From positions 248,001-312,000 of the forward strand of contig NW_026705785.1 in NCBI RefSeq assembly GCF_029867415.1: DNA of 64,000 bases, written 5' to 3'. Both the position numbers and the translations under genes were made by a program. Shown one piece after another: positions 58,633-64,000 of this stretch. Positions within the stretch are counted from its first letter, which is position 1; each line of letters starts with the position of its first letter. This stretch comes from Vicia villosa. Lineage: Eukaryota > Streptophyta > Magnoliopsida > Fabales > Fabaceae. The notes below the pieces were generated by a model. That model searched no databases and was not told the origin of the DNA. It saw only the letters and a program-made list of their open reading frames with translations.

Positions 58633-60270
58633 TCAATTTTCAAAATATCGAGTAAGGCCTTCGACATCATAGATTTGTGTGGTATAATAATCTGACCACC
58701 ATTGTTGAAAATCTGGAGTGGAATAGAAAGCAGGAACGAAAGAGATAGGAGAAAGGGTGAAAACATCAGTATATCTGGCTATCTTCGTATCACATTCATC
58801 TTCAGTTAGATATAAAGTACGAAAGCACATGTGGTTCCTTTTGTCATACAGACACTTGGGCTTCACTTGGACCAACCCAAACTGTCTCGACACAAGATTT
58901 GGCTGATAGCAAACGAGGATACATTGACCTTTGGAAGGTCGAAGGCGGTGATAGAATAACCTCGGGGTAAGAAAAGCTTCCCAAATAGCCAAAGACTCAG
59001 CTTGGTGATCCGGAGATGTTGTAGGAAATTCTCGAGTAAACCATTCAGGACCTACAGCTCTTCGTACAAATGGAGCCATCGAAGAACTGAACTGGTAACG
59101 TTTAGCAAACATCATTACATATGCTAAGAAATATTCACGAAGTTTCCCAGTTTCTTCTTTCGGGGTTAACAAGGCCAATCTAGTCCCTTCGACAGCTCGA
59201 TTTTTGATTTCTGGAACTTCTTCGTTGACGACGCCCCTGAATGGGAGGTGAGCTTCGAAGGTGGCATTAAGCCACAATTGTAATAACCAGAAGGGACCAG
59301 CAAAAAGGAGAGATCCTGTTGTGTAAGTCTTTACAAGATCTACAGCTTCACCAAGGTTTTCGTAAAGAAATCCTAGAATCAATTGGCTCAGGTTCAGTTT
59401 CTTACCATCATGTAACTGATTAGCCATGCAAAGATATCTTTTCGCTACTTGTATGGACCTGGAGCAGAAAACACACCTCGAAAGCCATAATGCCAGGAAA
59501 GCAATATGTTTTACCTCAGAGACTGCAGCATTTGCCTGATCATGATATTGCTCGATGAAAGTAGTATAAGTGACTGTAGCTTCGTTGAAGTTGATAGTAT
59601 CAACATCCAAGACATTAGGATCACAGGTTTCGCCAGTCGGTCGAAGCCCTGTGATGGCAGCTACGTCGAAAAGGGTTGGAGTAATCATTCCACATGGAAG
59701 GTGAAAGGTATTGTGAGAAGCGTCCCAGAAATGGACTGACGCTACTAACATAGTTTGGTTATACTCTAAACCAGTCTTGGACAATTGAATTAGGTCATAA
59801 ATCCCTAACTCTTGCCAGAAAGAAGCCTTCTGTTTCTCCACTTTGGCTAACCAAGAATAGTACAGTTCGGGATCTTTTGCTAAAGGGATTGACCTAAAAA
59901 CCTTCACAAAATTGGTTACATAATCTAACCTAATTTTCTCTAAGGCTACGGGAGGCGCAGTCGAAGCCCCTTCTGTAGGGTTAGAATCCTCTAAGATTGG
60001 ATTACCTTCATCGTCTATTTTAATCTTGCTAACCAGAGGCCTAGTCTTATAATACGCAGGAAAGAATTTATTTGGTGAACTATTTTCTCCTGGTAACGGG
60101 CCCATGAAGGCATAAGTTTTTCCAGAAAGTTCAAAAGGGATGATTACCTGAGAAGCGTAAATGGCGCGTTCCTCCGCAGTATTCGGATTTGGTATGTATT
60201 CGTGGTTCCCCATTTGCATAGGTTTCTGAAGCTTCAGGACTGGTTGGAGAACATTTGAAGAAGACGCCAT
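58633..60270 (-). CDS. Plant mobile domain (PMD, aminotransferase-like) protein, 545 aa
   Basis: An intact 545-codon frame with the plant mobile domain, a family spread by transposable elements and also present in host MAIN/MAIL proteins. Signature blocks: YYSWLAKVEKQKASFWQELG (residues about 138-157), then the strongest match VHFWDASHNTFHLPCGMITP followed by TLFDVAAITGLRPTGE, where host proteins read 'W...THTFHLPxGExTxTLxDVAxLxGL'. Then HIAFLALWLSRCVFCS, FLYENLGEAVDLVKTY and LLFAGPFWLLQLWLNATF follow. It is antisense to the retroelement fragment that holds it. Such antisense PMD ORFs between pol and the 3' LTR are, as far as I recall, known in some plant gypsy elements. Upstream on the minus strand, TTTAAATA near 60380 could serve as a TATA box. 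The biochemical role is unknown; host relatives act in silencing and genome stability. The C-terminus may be truncated at the fragment edge (stop at 58633). Confidence 0.75.
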   Translation of the reverse strand: MASSSNVLQPVLKLQKPMQMGNHEYIPNPNTAEERAIYASQVIIPFELSGKTYAFMGPLPGENSSPNKFFPAYYKTRPLVSKIKIDDEGNPILEDSNPTEGASTAPPVALEKIRLDYVTNFVKVFRSIPLAKDPELYYSWLAKVEKQKASFWQELGIYDLIQLSKTGLEYNQTMLVASVHFWDASHNTFHLPCGMITPTLFDVAAITGLRPTGETCDPNVLDVDTINFNEATVTYTTFIEQYHDQANAAVSEVKHIAFLALWLSRCVFCSRSIQVAKRYLCMANQLHDGKKLNLSQLILGFLYENLGEAVDLVKTYTTGSLLFAGPFWLLQLWLNATFEAHLPFRGVVNEEVPEIKNRAVEGTRLALLTPKEETGKLREYFLAYVMMFAKRYQFSSSMAPFVRRAVGPEWFTREFPTTSPDHQAESLAIWEAFLTPRLFYHRLRPSKGQCILVCYQPNLVSRQFGLVQVKPKCLYDKRNHMCFRTLYLTEDECDTKIARYTDVFTLSPISFVPAFYSTPDFQQWWSDYYTTQIYDVEGLTRYFEN

Positions 60271-60713
60271 TGAAGGATGTTTGATTTGAGGAAGAAGTTT
60301 GAAGGCAACTAAGTATGGTCTTTTCTGAAAAGAGTTTGAAGGAATAGAACTGAAAGGGAAAAAGAGAGGAAAAGACTAAGTATTTAAAGGTTTAACGGAA
60401 ACCCTTTCAAATCTTTTGGGTAAAGACTAAAGGACACGCGGCAAGTATTGATTTAATCCAACGGCGGTCGAATAGTCACCAGCTCTATTCCTAGGATATA
60501 GGAGTAATGATCATAAAGTAAGGTCAAGACGTGGGAATGTAACTGTTGAGAAGACGTTTTTGAAAGCGACAAGACGTTTTGGAAACAGAGTCATAATTGA
60601 TTATGACGTCAATTATTAGTCTCGAGACTCTAAGAAAGCAAAACGAAATCCCATTATGGCAAGAAACGCCCATTTCTCTCGTTTGTCGAAACAGGCATTT
60701 ATTGGGGGCAATT

Positions 60714-60894
60714 TGTTAGCTGGAGATTTCGTTTAAGAAGTTGATCTTCGAAGGTTTTAAGTTCGAAGAATGATGGTTACTGATGACCATCTTCGAAGAT
60801 TTAAAAAATGGCTACTGATGGCCATGCTTCAAGAAAATGTCTAAGTTGAAACGAAGGAGAGAAGTATCGAAGCTAACACGGAAGATATCTTTGC
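60714..60894 (+). repeat. LTR stub, 181 bp, copy of 62685-62865
   Basis: Starts TGTTAGCTGGAGATTTCG after a polypurine tract and breaks off at GAAGATATCTTTGC. It differs from the downstream copy at one position (CGAAGATTT versus CGAAGGTTT). Confidence 0.92.
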
Positions 60895-61120
60895 TATAGA
60901 GGTTACTTGTGAAGAGTGAAAGTTTGATCGTTTTCAAGAATCTTACATTGTGGGGGTCTAGAAGTTGCTTACTTCTATACAGGTAATTAATTGTTCTCTC
61001 TTGCCAAAGTAATATGTTGCATTTTATTGCTTCAGATTCATTCCGTGTATACTTTACATTTTGACAGAAACACAATATACTATTTTGTGCCTTAATTAGT
61101 TGTTTTTGTTTAGCTTAATT
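60895..61120 (+). other. CACTA sequence upstream of the transposase
   Basis: Non-coding; intron-like sequence ending TTTAGCTTAATTAAG before the likely transposase exon at about 61121. A TACAGGTAATTAA donor-like site lies at about 60977. Confidence 0.45.
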
Positions 61121-62684
61121 AAGACATGGATGCATTCAAATCGATTGTCAAAAGAGTACGAGAAAGGGGTATTAGAATTCGTTAAGTTTGCGGTTGCGCA
61201 CACCGAAGACTCGAGTCGAATGACGTGTCCTTGCATGGGTTGCTGTTATGGGGGTCAGGTTGACGCGGATCAATTGGCATCGCATTTACTACGGTTTAGA
61301 ATTGATAGAAGTTATACATGTTGGAATTTGCATGGTGAGAAAAGTAACGGGAATGTTGAATCGAGGTATAATATGACGTATGCTTCACACGACGATTGCA
61401 TAGACACATACGATTATGATCGAGTCAAAGAGATTGCAGAAGCGCTTGAAGAAGATCTTGAGGATTGTCCCAAAATGTTCGAAAGGTTGGTAAGCGATGC
61501 AGAGAAACCGTTGTATAATGGTTGTACAAAATTCACAAGATTGTCTGCGGTGTTAGAGTTGTATAACTTAAAGGCGGGCAATGAATGGTCAGATAAAAGT
61601 TTCACAGAGTTATTAGCCCTTATGAAAGATATGCTACCAGAGGATAATGTTCTTCCCAATCGAACGTATGAGGCCAAAAAGATGTTGTCCTCTATTGGCA
61701 TGATCTATGATAAGATACATGCCTGTCCAAAAGATTGCGTTTTGTTTCGAAACGAGTATGCAACGTTAAATGAGTGTCCTAAATGAGGTGCCCCTCGATA
61801 TAAGAAAAAATTGTCTCCGGCAAAAGTCTTATGGTATTTTCCTATAATTCCGAGATTTAGACGCATGTATCATAGTGAAACCGATTCAAGACACTTGACT
61901 TGGCATGCAGATGAAAGAATTATTGATGGAAAGTTGCGACATCCGGCAGACTCACCACAGTGGATGAAAGTTGATAATGATTATCCTGAATTTGGAAAAG
62001 AAGCAAGAAACCCTCGCTTGTCATTGTCTACAGATGGAATGAACCCACATGGTATTCAAAGTATCTCGCATAGCACCTGGCATGTGATTCTTATGATTTA
62101 TAACCTACCTCCGTGGCTATGTATGAAGCGTAAGTACATGATGTTATCTATGTTAATTTCTGGGCCTAAACAACCAGGGAATGACATAGACGTATACTTG
62201 GCACCCTTAATCGAAGATTTAAAGTTTTTGTGGGAGAACGGTGTGGAGGTTTATGATGGGTATAGGAAAGTAAGTTTCAACTTGAGGGCGATGTTGTTTG
62301 GAACAATTAATGATTTTCCACCATACAGAAATCTATCAGGGTACAACAATAAAGGTCAAAAAGCGTGTCCTGTTTGTGAAGATGGAACTGATACGACACG
62401 ATTGAATATTTGTGAGAAGAATGTCTTTCTTGGTCATCGTAGATTCTTAAATTCTAATCATCACTACCGTGGATGGAGAAAAGCATTCAATGGAGACACC
62501 GAACAACGTAGAGCTCCACCTATATTGATAGGTGATCAAATTTTTGAAAAGGTGAAAGATGTGAGTACTCAGTTTGGCAAGCCTTTTGTACATACACTTG
62601 TCAAGAGTGGGTGGAAGAAGAGGTCAATTTTTTTGAACTTCCATATTGGAAGTCGTTGTACGTAAGACATTTCCTCGATGTTAT
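61121..62684 (+). pseudogene. TNP2-type CACTA transposase, N-terminal part, broken
   Basis: Encodes the N-terminal domain TWMHSNRLSKEYEKGVLEF with the conserved CPCMGCCYGG zinc-binding block, then the linker LYNLKAGNEWSDKSF. The transposase core (Transposase_21/TNP2 family) follows: LWYFPIIPRFRRMY, HLTWHADERI, NPRLSLSTDGMNPHG (with the conserved catalytic-type Asp), MYNLPPW-like IYNLPPWLCMKRKYM, PGNDIDVYLAPLIEDLKFLW and CPVCEDGTDT. Three lesions are visible: a TGA at 61784-61786 where relatives have Cys in NECPKCG, a one-base loss in a T run near 62630 (SIFFELPYW is read across it), and interruption at 62684 (VRHFLDV) by an LTR element. The upstream start exon is not resolved. In an intact element this enzyme would cut at the CACTA ends. 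Confidence 0.85.
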
Positions 62685-63640
62685 TGTTAGCTGGAGATTT
62701 CGTTTAAGAAGTTGATCTTCGAAGGTTTTAAGTTCGAAGAATGATGGTTACTGATGACCATCTTCGAAGGTTTAAAAAATGGCTACTGATGGCCATGCTT
62801 CAAGAAAATGTCTAAGTTGAAACGAAGGAGAGAAGTATCGAAGCTAACACGGAAGATATCTTTGCCAAGACTTAGACATTTCGCAGAAAATTACATAAAG
62901 TACTGAAGCTTAATGTATTTCCGTAATATTTTCGAATATAATTATACGGCCACATGTCGAAAAGGACTTGAGCGGGAAGATTTGAATTGCGAAACGGTTT
63001 ATGTAACTGCACATAGACAGATGGCATCCCCAGAGTTCTCGTGGATAACGTGGCATTAGATTATTGTATGGCCGTTAGGGTCAAATTTAGTATAAATAGG
63101 AGTCTTAATGATAAGATTTCGTGTGTTCATTTTGTACAAATCACTCACATATTGCTCAAGTATCAAGTGTTAAGAGAAAGAGTTCGCTGAGAAATGTACG
63201 TATGACACCACCAATTTGAATACATGTGTATTTACTTTTATCAAATATCTTTTCGATTTCTTTACTGTCCTTGTTTAAACTTTTACTTTCGAAGTCATTT
63301 AATTTCATGCACATTACTTTCCTGCAATTTATATTCTTGCGACTTACATTCTTGCATGTTAATTTTCTTGCAATTTACATTCTCGCAATTTACGTGTTTT
63401 CTTATTACGATTTATGCGTCGAAGTTACACTAACTCATATAACTAGCGTTATCTCGAATGATTAGTCATTTGAACATAAATTTCTCGAAATCAAAACAAA
63501 CAGGTATGAACCAAATCATATCAATAAACCTTCCGTTTGACCATGTCCTAGGATCAATCTAGTCGATCCTGCGAGTAACCAAATCATATTTATTATAGTT
63601 TGGAGGACTAGCGGTTGTTTACCGGAAATCACCGTAAACA
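62685..63640 (+). mobile_element. 5' LTR, 956 bp
   Basis: Ends TGTTAGCTGG and GTAAACA. A TATAAATA box at 63091-63098 sits about 590 bp before the LTR end. Within U3 the words CTTCGAAG and GGTTACTGATGACCATC are partly repeated (about 62705-62790). Near 63300-63400 several TTCTTGCAATTTA-type words recur. Confidence 0.88.
63091..63098 (+). promoter_or_regulatory. TATA box of the 62685 LTR
   Basis: TATAAATA followed by AGGAGTC and, about 35 bp later, GTGTGTTCATTTTG as a likely start region. Confidence 0.65.
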
Positions 63641-63641
63641 A

Positions 63642-63660
63642 ATTGGCACACCCAGTGGGA
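63642..63660 (+). other. Primer-binding site
   Basis: ATTGGCACACCCAGTGGGA lies one base after the LTR. This is a common PBS type in plant LTR elements; I have not assigned the tRNA. Confidence 0.7.
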
Positions 63661-63724
63661 CAGTGTCAAACTAAGTGTTATTAATTGATTGTTTTGTTTT
63701 GTCTAGAAATTGTCAAGACCTTGT

Positions 63725-64000
63725 ATGAACCTTAGGAACGGTAAGTTAACCAACAGTGCAAATCCAGTTCCTAAACGAAGGTACAACAAGAAAATGGTCG
63801 TAGCGGCCAGTGCAGGGGGCGAAGAAGATCCCCCACAAGGATCAGGAACAGTAGCGCCAAACGCGACGAATGTTTCGACTTCCACTCAAGGAGCGCAGGC
63901 CATACCGGTTTCGACAAGATCTGAACCAGCGGGTAGTTCGCAAGCCATGATTGAAAATACTTCCACATCAACTGGGACTATCCCAATTTCAGTATCGACC
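63725..64000 (+). CDS. Gag of the LTR element, N-terminus, cut by window end
   Basis: Starts at ATG 63725 and stays open for all 92 codons to the window edge. The first residues are MNLRNGKLTNSANPVPKRRY, followed by a Ser/Thr/Pro-rich stretch. 'M.LRNGK' starts are usual for gag-pol of some plant Ty3/gypsy elements. The capsid core itself is outside the window. The open frame and sharp LTR suggest a young element. Confidence 0.75.
   Translation, partial: MNLRNGKLTNSANPVPKRRYNKKMVVAASAGGEEDPPQGSGTVAPNATNVSTSTQGAQAIPVSTRSEPAGSSQAMIENTSTSTGTIPISVST

Larger units (their letters stand above)
58632..60894. mobile_element. Retrotransposon 3' fragment inside the CACTA element
   Basis: Contains, left to right, an antisense plant-mobile-domain ORF (58633-60270), about 430 bp of non-coding DNA, a polypurine tract ATTGGGGGCAATT (60701-60713) and the first 181 bp of an LTR (60714-60894). 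That LTR stub matches the start of the LTR at 62685 with one visible difference. Both sides are cut: the LTR stops after 181 of about 956 bp and the ORF appears to end at the left junction. No target duplication is seen. This fits capture of a fragment, or insertion followed by deletions. Confidence 0.65.
57613..64000 (+). mobile_element. CACTA (En/Spm) DNA transposon, 5' part, interrupted
   Basis: Begins CACTACGCCAAATTTGGCC directly in the integrase frame of the Tat element. It is followed by subterminal repeats, an untranslated leader, an inserted or captured retroelement piece, and a TNP2-type transposase. The preceding trinucleotide CAT may be the 3-bp target duplication, but the right end is beyond the window. 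The LTR element from 62685 is a later insertion inside it. Confidence 0.85.
62685..64000 (+). mobile_element. LTR retrotransposon inserted in the CACTA transposase, 5' part
   Basis: LTR 62685-63640 (956 bp, TGTTAGC...GTAAACA), primer-binding site, then gag. The left junction interrupts the transposase codon series ...VRHFLDV, with GTTAT (62680-62684) as the presumed target duplication; the right end lies outside the window. The LTR start is the same family as the stub at 60714. The PBS and the MNLRNGK gag start suggest a Ty3/gypsy element. Confidence 0.85.

Overview
The window is nuclear DNA of a flowering plant, most likely a legume of the pea/vetch/clover group. Genes carry plant-type introns, spacers are AT-rich, and more than half of the sequence is transposable elements. 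These include two large LTR elements whose LTRs begin with the 'TGT...CCCCAAAATTTGCCC' signature that I associate with Ogre-type Ty3/gypsy elements of legumes. The species is an inference.

Left part (1-24464) holds the only host genes I can support. They are a complete 4-exon protein phosphatase 1 inhibitor-2 gene (7451-8711, +), a complete single-exon SIS-domain sugar isomerase-like gene (12604-13221, +) and a complete ATL-type RING-H2 E3 ligase gene (19383-19922, +). Around them lie Stowaway-type MITEs (3036-3297, 10408-10553), degraded LTRs (10265-11337; 11991-12319; about 14780-15111 reversed), a LINE relic, and a CACTA-like end and fold-back (21654-21870). Beyond the fold-back is a minus-strand fragment of a TOPLESS-type corepressor gene (22439-23407), itself broken by a hAT element with a perfect 8-bp target duplication. 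A Mutator-type MITE with a 9-bp duplication follows.

Middle part (24465-57612) is a nested stack. The oldest layer is a decayed Tat-lineage Ty3/gypsy element on the + strand (24465-28794, resuming at 57465). Inside its integrase zinc-finger region sits a 28.7-kb interval: a minus-strand Ogre-like element (28795-57464, target duplication CTATG) whose own gag gene was split by a second, plus-strand Ogre-like element (37608-52299, target duplication CCTTC, 4.6-kb LTRs almost identical). Removing each insertion and one copy of its target duplication restores the host reading frame. Both Ogre-like elements have gag but no recognisable protease, RT, RNase H or integrase, so they look non-autonomous. 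They share a conserved post-gag non-coding block, and each carries a tandem array in the 3' part of its internal region. The old element also carries a 213-bp identical inverted repeat flanking a flipped RT-RNase H segment.

Right part (57613-64000) is the 5' part of a CACTA (En/Spm) transposon that landed in the old element. It has subterminal AGCGCT-type repeats and a TNP2-type transposase pseudogene (one nonsense, one frameshift). A 2.3-kb retrotransposon fragment lies between its 5' leader and transposase, carrying an intact-looking antisense plant-mobile-domain ORF (58633-60270, -), a polypurine tract and a 181-bp LTR stub. The transposase is then interrupted by an LTR retrotransposon of that same family (62685 onward), whose gag begins at 63725 and runs off the window.
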